Below are positions 12,801-25,711 of a stretch of DNA of 64,000 bases, one piece after another. The notes under the pieces are model-generated. The model searched no databases and was not told the DNA's origin. It saw only the letters and a list, made by a program, of their open reading frames with translations. Position 1 is the stretch's first letter. The number at the start of each line of letters is the position of its first letter. A program made the translations under genes and the position numbers. The stretch spans positions 305,315-369,314 of the forward strand of contig MU277693.1 in assembly GCA_022385805.1 (NCBI GenBank), read 5' to 3'. The DNA comes from Pilatotrama ljubarskyi. Lineage: Eukaryota > Basidiomycota > Agaricomycetes > Polyporales > Polyporaceae.

Positions 12801-15569
12801 TCCTGTCATATGCTCGGACCTTGCAGCGCTTTTCATGCCATCCCGATCCCTGCAGCAGTCCTGCAATCCAGCGACTGTTCAGCTTCTCCGTTTCTGACGA
12901 CGAGCATTATCTCCTCCATTACAGAAGCTCCCTATGCTCTCGTATCAACCAACCTCGGCCGGATAGTGGTGCCCGGGGCGAAGGCCAGGATATCCCTATC
13001 CTTCGGCAAGAACTCGAGCATCTTGTGAAAACCGTGCTGAGGGAGCATCTCCTCGAAAAGGTGTGTAAGGAGAACGAAGTATGTCACACCCAACTTCGAT
13101 CCATCCGCCCGTGTCTACTTCACGCTACCTCCGGACGGTGTCCCTTGCGCGATTGTCCCCAATATCACGCCGCCCCAGGAAGCGACGGCACCGCTACCTA
13201 CAACATCCTCGTGCAAATACATATCCTGCAAATCATGATATATCACACCCTCTACGCGGCCGATATCCCATCACGTACCCTGTTCGAGCAACAGAGGTGA
13301 GGCTTTGACTTCCTGTTGCTGACTCGACCTCCGAGGTCAATCATGCTTACCGTGATCTTCACAGAGTGTGGCTGAGGCGCTTCTACGAAGCCCTGTATCC
13401 AGCCCATTACAAGCTCGGTACTCTCCCACAGCTATCGGGAGAATTGATCCCCGAGCTGCAGCAAGGTAGAAACATCATCAGGGTATGGGTTACGGATTTC
13501 CTCAATACTCTGAACCCCGCCGACATTCCGTTCCGTGCATTTCTGAGCAACTTGCTCAGAGCGACGCGTCTCGCCATGCTCTTCGACCACACAGTAGCAT
13601 CCAATGGTCTACCTCGAATCCCGTGTATGCAGCCGAGGGGCCGTATTCGCCCAGCTTTGTGGAGAGGCAGCGCTTACGTCGTATGGGACCTCGTATACAT
13701 GATGCAGAGCAAAGCTCCAGACGCGCTCGATCGAGGCGTGTCGTTCCTCAAGTAAGCAGCTCCTTCCAACTTTGACCTTCTGTGTCGATCGTATTCTCAT
13801 GAGAATCAGCCACATCCTCTGCACCCGACTTGCAGTCGACATCGGCGTCCTCTGCGACTTCATGGACCATCTGTGCGGTTCGCTGATTATCGCAGCGCGA
13901 CTAGGATCGGGAGGCACCGGTACGCTGCACGACGTCACCCTCCCGAGGAGTTGGATCATGAGCGCCGTCAACGGGATGTCCGGCCTCCAGAACAAGTCGA
14001 CTCAACGAGCCGTCGAGTATACCAGGCACCTCAAGGACCTCCTGCTGCAGGTGTACACAGGCGAAAACACAGGTGCGTCCAAGAGAGGCCATACGTGGCG
14101 GCATTCGCGTGATCATCCGCCGTATCTCCATGTAGAGTGGCATGTCCTCTTCGAAAGCATCGACCTCTCCAGACCCGGAAGCTATCTCAGGACTCGGAAT
14201 GTCTTCGTGGCGAGAATGTGAGTTGACGTTAGGGATCGTTCCACGCATTCATGGACTAGCATGCTTATACGCGCATTGGTACAGATGCAGGAACCTGTGC
14301 CTCTGTACGATGTCTTAGTTGGTTCTGTGGTGCTTGAGCCGCGCTAATGCATGCAAATAGGGGGCTACAATCTTCGCTCGCCACCACTACGCCAGAACAT
14401 CTTGGCGATCATCTCTGCCATCGGGCAGTTCGACCTCGTCCTCAGTCCCGCCATTTCCCCGTGAGCCTCCAAGCCTCACTTCCCTATGACAATCTGCTGA
14501 TTTGTTGGTGGTGACCCAGTTATCTCTACGCCATGTCTTGGGATGGCCTTGCTAGGGCTGTCCGCGCGTCTACTACGGGGTCGGCTCTGGATGAGATGCT
14601 CCAGCTCTGGCACTCCTCCATTCCGAACCTGGATCGGGGCTTGCCTAATGTGCGACGCATACGGTTCACTCGACCCGAGGATCTTCCTGCGCTCCTGAAC
14701 GTAAAGGACCCTTTCATCTCGGACTCCGCGCCTCTTCACCCAACAACGCTGGTAGCCGACTCGGAGGCTGGCTTGTGGTCACCAGTGCCAAGTTCCCACT
14801 CGCGCGCTCCGGAGTGGAACCCACCAAGTGGGGAAGACGACGTGCCGCTCTCTTCTCAGAGCCCCGGCGATGTTAGCGAGATGGACGATGTAATTCTCGG
14901 GGAGCATACGGCCGCCGCGCAGGCCGACAGGGATCCAGTCGATGACTCCGCCGTGCCCAGCTTCTCTGCGCGCGAGATATCTGCTGCCACGAAGATCGCA
15001 GATGTATTCAGGCAGTACTGGGCGCGTGCCCAGGCCAAGCGGGATGCTCTGGAAGAGATGAGGCGTCGCATCTATACGCAATTCCACGGACAGGCCCAGC
15101 GAAAGGTGTGGTCAACGCCGCTCTGTCGCATACTATTCCTGGGAGTACTGCCGCATGCATATCTCGTGGTGGAGTGCGTCAGGAACCATCTGAGCGGGGC
15201 CAAGGCGGACGCCCAGCAGCGTCTCAAGACGGTCGACCATCGTCAACTCGAACACATGCAGTCGACTGTCGATCAGCTCGCGTGAGTTTCTCCGATCGTC
15301 TTGAACTCCCCTCGACAGAGGCCCATGCTACAGACTGCTGAATCTACTTGGATATCAGGATTCTACTCGAGGAGGCGCTGCGACTGTACGAGGAAGTTCA
15401 CCCTACCGCCACTATCTACGACGACTGCCACGTGGCCACCATCAAGGCGTGCGTATGCAGGACTCACGCCTTCGTGGCAGAGGTGGAGACCGCGATGGGG
15501 GCGAACTTTGAGTGGCGGGATGAGATCGACTTCGCTATGCGAATCATTTCTGGTCCTTTAGCAGCTTGA
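6889..15569 (+). CDS. TRANK1-like UvrD/SF1A helicase with TPR-like repeats, copy A
   Basis: Very large predicted P-loop NTPase spread over more than 20 exons. Motif I (GRSGTGKTTT) is assembled from three exons at about 9140-9275, the middle one a 16-nt microexon at 9199-9214. Motif II is VDEAQD (about 10351-10369). Then come GDTAQTI (about 10492-10512), NYRSH (about 10679-10695), ESKGLEFDDV (about 11140-11170) and the YVAVTRARMNLWI motif VI (about 11430-11470). These are the signatures of UvrD/Rep-like SF1A helicases. A TPR-like alpha-solenoid follows (11640-12590), then a long helical region. The C-terminus has an IQ-like YWARAQAKRDA segment and ends bluntly without the acidic tail of copy B. 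Family knowledge: it resembles TRANK1 (TPR and ankyrin-repeat protein 1), whose cellular role is poorly known. No ankyrin repeats were noticed. All helicase motifs are intact. The start matches the N-terminus of copy B. Confidence 0.8.
9199..9214 (+). other. 16-nt microexon encoding the P-loop core, copy A
   Basis: The exon is bounded by ...TCTCACAG on the left and GTAAGA on the right. Introns 9144-9198 and 9215-9264 flank it. With one base from the previous exon and one from the next it encodes G-R-S-G-T-G, and the Lys-Thr of the Walker A motif begins the next exon. The same architecture recurs in copy B. Confidence 0.75.
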
Positions 15570-16430
15570 TCCGAGACATGTTTCTCTGAACGTGTTGACT
15601 GGTGCCGTACTGTTCCGACCCGCAGTCCTGACCGCCTTGTACAATACGTGCTCTCAGCAACGAATGGGTTGCGGTCGCGATGTGCTGTAGTACCTTGCTG
15701 GTAGCTTTGTAGTGTACGTATGCATTGGTGAGTATGTGTAGTTCTGTCAGAGTGTCTTTGCCATTCTTCAGAATTACACTGGTAAATGGCCGAATGATTG
15801 CGTTCATCGTTGCCCGTTGCGTGGCTCATGAACGCCAGTCTGAGATAAAGTCGCTGAGACACGCGTCCAGCGCTCCCATTCGGCGTTTGTCGGCACAAAG
15901 CGCCAGATACACTGTGCTATGCGAAGCATTCAGTCCATCATCAACGCGAACCCGAGCTGAGCTCTGCTAAGCCGGCGAGTCTATAAGTACATACCACCGA
16001 GCCTGCCCGAAAGCGATTCGAGCCAGTGGAAGCAGGTGGCTGTGCAACCCTCGCGGAGTGAGTGATGGTAGAGTATGAGGACTGCTTTTACTCTTATTCT
16101 TGACCGTCAGCATCCCCTCCAACAATTTCACCGAGCAAGTCCCGCCGACTCCTCTAAGAGAGCATAACTCGCTCCTGTGTACTTCGCCGCAGAAATTCTA
16201 CGTTCTTGCGCCGAGACCCTCTGTGATAGTATCGCGAGTCCTAAGTGGGCTCGCGTGGCAGATATTGAAGCATCGGCAGTTGCCATACTTGCTGAACGCC
16301 TCGTTGTGGGCTGAGGGCTCCGTCGTCCACGCGAAACGCTTGCGTGTGCCGTTCGCACAAGGGCGATACGCAAGTCACATCTCACAGTGCACCTTGCATT
16401 GTTGGATCTTCATCCTCTCTGTAGCCTGTC
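15570..16430. other. Spacer between the tandem helicase genes
   Basis: About 0.86 kb holding the 3' UTR of copy A and the promoter of copy B. A TATA-like CTATAAG lies near 15982, about 450 bp before the copy B start, so a long leader or an unseen 5' exon is possible. No other gene is supported. Confidence 0.45.
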
Positions 16431-19400
16431 ATGCACGACGGCCACGCTCGAAGGAAATCCTCTCTCGCGACGAAGGGTCGTCGCGTCAAGCAAATCGTAC
16501 CAGAGCTGCTTGCTGCGACGCTGCTGCAGGACGAGTTGACGATCAAGGCCGCGATCAGCGCCCTGGAAAGCCATCTCGTCGATCCAGCGACCCCCGTACA
16601 AGAGGTCATCAACGAGTTGCTATCCGTCGTGCACTGTCTCGAGTACGTCCTCTCAGGTGCGTCTGGATTGTCCATCTCCCGAGTTGGAGTACCCAAACGA
16701 TTGTAGCTGTGAACGACGACGTTTTCGATTTGCTTCGCCAAACCATTCTGCAACGCTGGCCTCGAAACGCCGAAGAGTTCCTTGAGTCATCGCTGGCATC
16801 TCGACTACTAAGTCGTTTTTCACTCTTCCTCTTCTTCCTTCCATACCCCGATAGCTCGACGGCTCCTCCTTCTCTACTGCCATACCGGCAGCGCACAGAA
16901 TCTGCGCTCCCGGTCCTGCAAGCCCTCGCTAAGTTTCGCTTCGACCATACGACGCCCGTGATGGATGAAGGGGCCGACGATATGAGCGAGTTCTCAGAAT
17001 CCCTCTTTCTCGTCAAAAAGAAGACTCAACACAAGCGGAAACAATCCAAGCGGGTAAACCGTGCGCCTGTGGTCGACACTAAGGCTTTCGCTCACTACGG
17101 CGCGGACGTCCCTACTACGCGGGAGGAAGCGCTGGAACTCGCTGGCAATGTCTTGGAAGCTCAGATGCTGATCATGAAGGTAGGTCTCCCGAATTGTGGT
17201 ATTCTGCAACAAATTCATTGAACTCGGGGGATGAAAGGAGTACCTCGAGATGTTTCGACTCCCGCAACTCGCCCCGCTCATCAAGAGCATGTACATACCC
17301 AAGCATATGGTCGTCGCGGAGCCTCTGGAGTTGACGGAGACACCGGCGGACTTATCGGTGTCTACAGCGGCGGAAAGCGAAATCCCCGCGGCCTACCCGC
17401 TTGTGCAGCCCATGAGAGCCGCGCTCTATTTCGATAGTGCCGACGGATTCGGAGAATGGCGAGTCCTGATCTCCGCGCGGGCGGATCGTGATCTGCGTCA
17501 GGCACGCAACAAGAGCCCGAAGCTCTTCAAGATCATTGTCAAGAAGATCAAGTACGTATCGGAGTCCTGCTCCCGTTTCCGCGTCATGTCGCTCACTGGA
17601 GTGCAATCAGGGAGCTCTCCTGCGGGCATTTCTCCGATGACAACCAGAAGCGCCTCACAGGCCTCAATGTGGAGATCCCGATCTACGAGGCCAAAATGAC
17701 CGGCGACACCCGACTCGTGGTACGCCCGCACGTTCTCCAGGTGTGTGTAATGATGCAATGACCGCGTCGCATCTGCATACAGTATCAAGTTGACTGCATT
17801 CCGGAGTTCGAGAGCGATGTGAGTACTGTTATCTGGATACAGGCAAGTATCCCTCTGACTATGTGCGCATCAGGTCGAACGTCAAGGTATTACAGACGGA
17901 GTTTCCTTGCGTGCAGACCACCTCATTCTCCTTTGTGCAGTCCTCCGCATATTCGGCATATACTCCCATGCACAGCTCGACCGCAGGTTCTGGGACTGCA
18001 TGAGCCGACACCTAGAACGCAAAGGCGCGGAATACAAGAAACGGTCGGTCATTTGCTGATATTCTCGCATAGATCAAGGGCTCAAGCATCACCGACAGGT
18101 GCACTTTCCGCAACCCGCCGCTCGTACACGGTGACAACGTCGTGCTGCCGGCGTCATGGCCTCCTTCTGCAGAGTCGGGGGCATTGCAACCCGCATTGAC
18201 GTTCTCTGATCTGAGGAAGGAGGATTTGGAGGAGGTAAGTAGCCCATTGACTCGCGCGTGAACAAGCGCTGACACACATATATGCGCAGCTGCATTCCCT
18301 ACTCGTGTACGTGTTTAACGACGCTTATCTGAGGCACGGTCCAGGCTGACCTTAGCTCTAGCTTGGAGAAGTTTGTGACCTTCTCCCAGGTACGTGCGAC
18401 AGATGATTATCATCGTTCGGCCGCTGATAACAGCGCAGGCTCTCCTCAACAGTATATATTGTCCTCGAAATCTTCGTGTGTCGGCTTTGCTCATTCTCTG
18501 CTAGGTATCTTGGCCGACCAGGACGTCGCTCATGTCTTCGATGTTTCGTAAGATCCTCGTTCGAACCCTCATTTATGACGAGCTGATCATTGATGTGCCT
18601 TTCGTAGCCCTCATGAGAAGAAAATCATCGAGCATCCGTCTTCATGCTATGTACTCGGTGAGTCACCTTCTTTCACGTAACGGTCGATGGAGAATTCTGA
18701 ATGGTTCGCCTGCTTCGATAGGACGCAGTGGGACTGGGTATATGCGCCTTCACATCTGCTCTGAGTCCGTTCTCAAGCGTACTTCGTAGGAAAACCACAA
18801 CGATGCTGTTCAAGATGCTCGGTATCGAGCGGTCGTGGGAGAGCTGTCGCGACACAATGCCGAAGCCTCGGCAGCTGTTTGTGACACAATCCCGCGTGCT
18901 GGCGGAGAAGGTCGAGGAGTACTTCGCGAAGCTCCTCGAGTCCCTCGCGACGGCGAATCAATCGCCGACGGAACTCGCAGCTCTTGCCGCGCGGAAGAAG
19001 AATCAGCAGCAGCAAGGTCTCGTCGACCGCGACGAAGAGATCTACTGGCGCGGGGATCTTCCGAAGCGGTACGGCGCGTTAAAGGAGGAACACTTCCCCA
19101 TGTTCTTGACGTACGACCACGTGAGTGTTCTCATCGTCTAACGTGCTCGTAATACTCACGACCCCCTCACCGTAAGATCTGTCGTTTGCTCGAGGCCGAA
19201 TTTCATTTCTGTGACTACGAGAAACGCAAGCAAGCAGCGGTTGCACAGGCAATACAGGACGTCCTTGAGCTTCGGGACCCTGACGTTGCCGATGGTGCCC
19301 TCTCGAACGACTATATGCAGCAGCGGCGGGCGTCCTTCGTGTCCTACGGCACCTTTCTGGAAGAATACTGGTCGCACTTCCCGCAGACGCTAACGAAGGG

Positions 19401-22400
19401 CCTCGGTAAGCGCACGTTCTAGGTGGATATGAATCGTATCTCATCGCACCCTAGACCCCACTTTAGTCTTTGGAGAATTCATGGGTCAGTTCGGAAGTCA
19501 TTGCTTCCCGAACAGATTTGTGAACTGAAAGTCGTATCAGGCGTCATCAAAGGATCCGAGCAGTCCTTGAGCCACCCAGAGGGCTACCTAGACAGAGATG
19601 CCTACTACAAGCTCAGCCACCGCACGCAAGCAACGTTCGCATCCCAACGCGAGAACATCTACAGACTATTCCAAGCGTACCTGAAGCGGAAGAAAGAACG
19701 AGGGGATTATGATGCTGCGGACCGGTGAGTAGCTCGTTCCATCTAACCATTCTCCTAGACTCATGCCGCCTCTCTAGAACGCATGCCCTCATTGACTGTC
19801 TTAGAACGATGGGTGTGCCGGGCCAAGAGGTTGACTTCATGTAAGCATTTACAGACATACTGCTTCGAGTTTCCGACTGATAGGCGCGCGCCGGGTCAGC
19901 TATGTCGACGAGGCGCAAGACAATCTTTTGATCGATGCCGTAGGTGAGTAGCCATATCCTCTGTGCACGTCCTGATTTCAAGATACGTGCGATCTATGTA
20001 GTTTTGAGGACTCTGTGCCGGAACCCCCACGGCATGTTTTGGGCGGGAGACACAGCCCAGACTATCTCCGTCGGGAGCGCATTCAGGTTCGATGACCTGA
20101 AGGCGTTCCTGTACCGGTACGAAGAGGTGGGTAGTCTTCCGAATCATATAGTCTAGGTGATGCGAGTGCTATGGTCTTGCGGTTACAGGCAACAGCGAAC
20201 GGCAAGGCAGACAAGCGTACCCAGCCGGAATCATTCCACCTCGCCGTGAATTATCGTTCACACGCCGGCATCGTCGACTGCGCGTATTCTGTCATTGAGC
20301 TCATCACCGAGTTCTGGCCACATGCAATCGACTTTCTTGGAAGAGAGACGGGCATGGTCGAGGGAATGAAACCCGTGTTCTTCAGTGGGTGGGACCAGAA
20401 TACGGTCCGCTACGAGCAGTTCCTCTTCGGAGAGTCGTAAGTCTGAGCGGTATTACATCATGTTTACTCTGCTTACACTCACCGTTGCTACAGTGGCAGT
20501 CACATCGAGTTCGGTGCTCAACAATGTGAGTGCTGCAGCTACAAAGTTTACACCGGGCAAGCATTGAGCCAGGACGGAAGGTATACTCGTGCGTGACGAG
20601 GCCGCCCGCGAAAGGCTACGAGCCCAGGTGGGGGACATCGGACTGATCTTGTGCGTACCCGTGCCTGCGGTAGTAACCCCAAGACGTGCTGAAACCTATG
20701 TAGGACTCTATATGAGAGCAAGGGTCTCGAGTTCAACGACGTGAGTATTGGTCAATACGAAATCAGAGGATGCGATTGAACGCATCGTGATCAGGTCCTT
20801 CTATTCAACTTCTTCGAAGACTCGACCGTCGATCTCTCTCAGTGGCGGGTTGTCCTGAATGCGTTGCCAGCAGAACAGCGAGCAAATCATCCAGCGCCAC
20901 GCTTTGACGATGCACGTCACAGCGGGGTGTGCCGTGAAGTGCGTCTTATTCTGTTTGAACAGAAGGGCACCGAGTCTGATCCTCGCCGCAGCTCAAATTC
21001 CTATATGTCGCAATCACCAGAGCTCGCAAGAACCTCTGGATTGCCGACTGTTCGGAGAAGGGCGAACCTATGAGGGTGACTCTTGCTCGTGATCATACAT
21101 TCTATGACCGACTGACCACGTCCCCTGCCAGATTCTATGGACACAAAAAGGCCTTGTTCAGAACTGCGATCCTGGAACGGACGTACCTCAATTGGCGATG
21201 TCTTCTACCGCGGAAGACTGGGCAAAGATGGCGCTGGAGCTTTTCAACAATCGCCGCTATATGCAAGCGATGCACTGCTATGAACGAGCGGGACTTGCTC
21301 GAGAGAAGGCTGTAGCACATGCGTATCACCTCCGAGAAGTGGCCAGGTCGACTCTTGTCCACAAAGGCGACACAACGGCTCGTGCAATCGCTTACATCAG
21401 CGCTGCGGAAGCGTTCGTCTCATCAGCGCACGATGCCATCACTGAAAAGCGGGCGTACTACCGTATCGCTGCCGAGTGCTATGTTCATGGGGGCGACGAC
21501 CAGAAGGCGGCCCAGGCGTATCTCAATGCTGGTGAATACACTCTCGCTGCGCAGCATTTCCGTAAAGCAGGGCGATTCGAGGAGGCTGTGGCAGTGGTCA
21601 AGTCTCACAGGGAGCGAATGGCAGCGAGCGTCGCCGAAAGCATCGTCGAGGTCTCCAGGCTGTACTACCTCAGGGAGAACAACATCAAGTGAGTCGGCGA
21701 TGCCCACACGCTATATTTTCTTCAATGTCTGACATTTGTCCAGGAAAGCGACTGAGCTCTTCCATTCACCGGAGGAAGCTCTCGAATACATGGACGATTA
21801 TGGACTCGACGTAGCACGGGCCTCTCTCTTGGAGCAGCTGGGTCGATATGCGGATGCAGCTGAGCTTCATCTCTGCGAGGGTAATACACTGGAGGCTATC
21901 CGACTTCTGACGTTGGACCGCGGCAACTCCCAATCGATCAAGAGGGCAATGCAGTGCTTACTTGACGGTCTCTGGCGGCACTTGCCTTGCGGCACGGTCG
22001 TCACTGAGACGCTGTTCGAGTCTGACGCCACCTTAGTCAAGCTGTTGCAGCACGCCGAGACGATAGGCGACCTTGACGCGGACAGCGACCTCCGCGACGA
22101 GGTATGTCCGCGTTGCGTCTCCCATTTCTGACTTCGCTCACATGTGATGATAGGTCACCATGTTCCGCGCGATTGCTAGACGCGACATGGATAAGCTTCG
22201 CACTCTTCGCAATAGGTTCTCGGCTCGAGGAAACTTGGCAGCCGCCTTCCTGTGCCTGGACCATGTTTTCTCCACGCCTCTCAAGCTCCAAACCGCGCCG
22301 TTGGCGGAAGTCGTAGAGACGCTCCAGACGTTCGCGGAGTATGTCCACATGTTGCACAGCTGGAGTGTCGATCGCGAGGCTTCCGAAAACAAGGCAATAC

Positions 22401-25121
22401 GCAAGTTGTTCGCGATCCAAACCTCCTCCGAGGACCTCTTCTTCTTGCCTCGCGAATCCTTCCTGAGTACGCAGACAAATTCTCGCATCACTCCGAGCGT
22501 CCGGGCCACCGACCTGGGGATCTCACTACCGCGTTGGGAACTCGAACAACTTCTCAAGTCCGTCCTCAATGGGCTTCTCTTGCGTCGTGTCAAAGAGGAG
22601 AATCACGTTCTTCGCGCGCTTCGAGTTTTACAGCCCTGCTTGACCTATGTGGTGTACCAGCAATGCAACCGCGTCGAATGTCCGCGTCACCACGGCGACT
22701 TCCAGCACTACGACGCTATAGCATACAATACACGTGTCCGGATCATCTTGCAGCAAATCTTGATCTACCACTCGCTGCACGCTATCGAGCATCCTCGCGA
22801 GCGCGCTCACCAGAGGTAGGTGCTCCAGAGCATGCCTATGAGAAGTTCATTGAAATCAACATATTGTCCAGAAACTTCTGGCTGGAGCAGCTTCACGCTG
22901 CGCTCTTTCCGCAGTACTACAAGCTCGGGTCCTTCTGTGTCCTCGATGCCACATTGCTACCAGAGCTGCAACAAGGATTACAGGTCGTTCAAGTCTGGGT
23001 TCGCGACCTGCTGTATGACCTGAAGCCGTTCGGCGGGCCGAAAGGAGCTCTTATGTTCCTTACGACCCTGATCAGAGCAACCCGCATTTGCTTGGTCGCT
23101 CCCTCGAAGAATCCGGATTATCTGCAGCGCATCCCATCGGTGGCGGTCTATCGCCCAGAAAACCTCCTCAGAAACCCGGAGAAGGCATACGTCGTACACG
23201 ATCTGTTAAGCTTCATGCAGAACGGAGAAGAGAAATCCCTTACCAGGGGGATCCTGTTCATGAAGTACGCAACCTTCAGTTTTGACACTGTCACTGGCGT
23301 TTTTCCGCTCACAATGCTTTAGTCACGTGTTAGAGAATCAGGTCGCCATCGACATCGCTATTCTGTGCGATGTCATGCAGAATCTTTGCGGCAACATGCT
23401 GGTCACGCGACGGCTCAAGAAGAACGAAGGAGGGCTACACAATCTGACTCTGCCCAAGAGCTGGCTCATGCGCATAATTCCTGGCCTCGAGTCCTTGCGG
23501 TCTCGGGACACTCAGCTGTCCTTCTTGTTCAAGAAGCACCTAGGGGGCCTCTTGGAACAGATCTATGACGGTACTCGTAAGTTGACTATGTCGCCTCCAT
23601 CACAGGCCTTTGCTCATGTGTGGCAAGCATGGCTGTTGTACGACGGCCGAGAGCTGAGTACACTCGGCTTTCCTGTGAGGAATGTCTTCTTCGCCAGAGT
23701 GTACGTGTATTACGATCACGATGATCGGGATCGCACCTCACTGATTATTCTCACAATGACAGTTGCATGATATTCTGTCTTTGTGCGTATAGCTCACTCC
23801 CACCTGATAACAGTTTTACCTATGACATGACGTATTTACAAACGTCCTAGGGGGATACAACATCAGCTCATGGGAACTGCGGAACGACATCGTCAGAGCC
23901 CTTGCCTCCGTGCGAAAGCCGGGGAGGACATTCCATCCCCTCATCGATAAGTAAGTCGGATGCCTTGTTCATCCTTTCACGAGCCTGACAACCACGGCAA
24001 ACCCGGAGATATGTCAATGCGCGCAGCTGGGAACATCTCGCCCGCGCAATTCGTAGTGCAGTCTCCGGAGCAGAGCTCGATGAGATGATCCAGCTTCATC
24101 ATGGATCCCACCCGCTTCCTCGCACATCATTGCCCAACGTGCGGCGCGTAGTCTACCACCGGGAGCAGGACATTCCATGGCTCCTCAAGACGGGTGGGAC
24201 GAGTATTCCTGCGCCCACTGGCTTACGTGTGGAGGCAGCACCTTTCGTTCCCTCGCGCATGAGTTCGGAACCCGTCCAAGACGTGGCAGATGACGGTGAA
24301 GACACCCCGGAAGACGACACGGAGGAGGCAAACGAGGACGTCATGGAGCAAGCAGTCGACATGGAGAATATCGCCCAGGCCATCGACGCTGAGCAGGCGA
24401 ATGTCGCACCTGCCGCGCCTACTCAAGAAGAGCTTGCTGCAGCGAAGGCGATCGCAGAGGCATACCAGCGATACGCCGCGCGCACTCGATTGCGCAAGGT
24501 GAAGCCCAAGGAGGAAAAGAGGCGTCGCGTCTTCGGGACCTTCCAAGCCGAAGCGCAGAAGATGAACTGGCCGCACACGTACTACCGCCTCCTATACCAA
24601 GGACCGATCCCGCATCTCTTCATTGTCACCGAAGGGATGAAAAGCCACCTCTACGATGCCAAAAACAACGCGAAGAAGAGGCTCAACTTCGTCAAGCACC
24701 TGGAGCTCGAGAATGTGCAGTCTACCCTTACCCAGACGATGTGCGCGGCCCGTGTTCCGTTCTACCAAAGCTTGTTCGACCTACCTTCGCTAACCAACCT
24801 GTGACATACCGCTTTTGTAGACGATTGTTCAAGGAGGCTGAGAAACTGCACAAGTCTCTCGGCCCGGCTGCGGACGTGCACAAGGCACGCGATCTCGAAG
24901 CGCTGAAGGGTTACGCGCTGCAAGCCGAAGAGCTCATGCGTACCCTGCCCCCCGCGGTGTCTGAGGAATGGCGAGATGACATGAAGATCGCGTTGAAGGG
25001 TATCGTCGAGACGAAGAAGCCGCCGAAGCGTGAGCCGAAGCCGGAGTTGCAGGTCGAGGACGACCTGGTGGACATCGAGGATTTCCACGCGGAAGAACCC
25101 ATGGATATCGGCTCGGATTAG
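16431..25121 (+). CDS. TRANK1-like UvrD/SF1A helicase with TPR-like repeats, copy B
   Basis: Tandem paralogue of the preceding gene, with the same length, domain order and, where checked, the same intron sites. The N-terminus matches copy A around LLQDELTI versus CLQDEVAI. The P-loop GRSGTGKTTT is again split, with a 16-nt microexon at 18722-18737. Motif II VDEAQD follows an intron (about 19900-19917). Then come GDTAQTI (about 20047-20067), NYRSH (about 20249-20265), YESKGLEF (about 20708-20735) and YVAITRARKNLWI (about 21001-21040). The TPR-like solenoid spans about 21200-22080 (AMHCYERAGLA, YRIAAECY, AAQAYLNAGEY). The C-terminal region has an acidic patch (about 24285-24400), an IQ-like segment AYQRYAARTRLRK and a final acidic tail (DLVDIEDF). 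The activity as a nucleic-acid translocase is inferred from motifs, and the biological role is unknown. Confidence 0.8.
18722..18737 (+). other. 16-nt microexon encoding the P-loop core, copy B
   Basis: Flanked by introns 18658-18721 and 18738-18789. It has the same length, phase and encoded residues as the microexon of copy A, while both flanking introns differ in sequence. Confidence 0.75.
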
Positions 25122-25711
25122 CGGAGTAGCTATGGGCATGTACTTCTTGCTTTCTTGCGGACACGCGTCCGGTATGTTACGTTTGACGAGGCTGCGCGAG
25201 CGGCATCTTGGTCTGTCGGATGGGGACGTTCAAGGACGACAATGAGAAAGGTATCGTATGTTCCCTCGGCGACGCTCCAGAACAACAATGCCAAGGACAT
25301 TTCGCATTATGCCACTGAGGAAGACTAAGTAGGTAAAGAAGTATAGATACACGCTAAACATCACTACGATCTACAATAGGGTAATCGATACGCTAACTAC
25401 GACAGCACAGCGGGATATGCGACAACATCGGTACATGAGAGCACGGCGGTAAGTACGTAAAGCAGGTTCGACCAGTATCCATACCGTTTTCCGTATGCTC
25501 GGGTCTGTGAAAGTGCTCAGAGAAGCGTGTACGAGAGCGTTCGGCGCGACGTCCACGTCCAGAGTCCGTTGGGTATCACCCTCGTCGTTCATCTCCGCAC
25601 GGGTCACGTCCAGATCCACGTCCACGTAAGGTCCGCCGCCCGAGCGATGGCGAGGAATCGTCTGCGATACGTGAGCATCGTCAGGCTGGCGACAGATAAC
25701 CAACCCGCGAG
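25122..25711. other. Intergenic, convergent 3' ends of helicase B and DOT1
   Basis: About 0.6 kb between two stop codons. It should hold both 3' UTRs. A minus-strand open frame across it is an out-of-frame extension over the last DOT1 exon and is not a gene. Confidence 0.5.
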
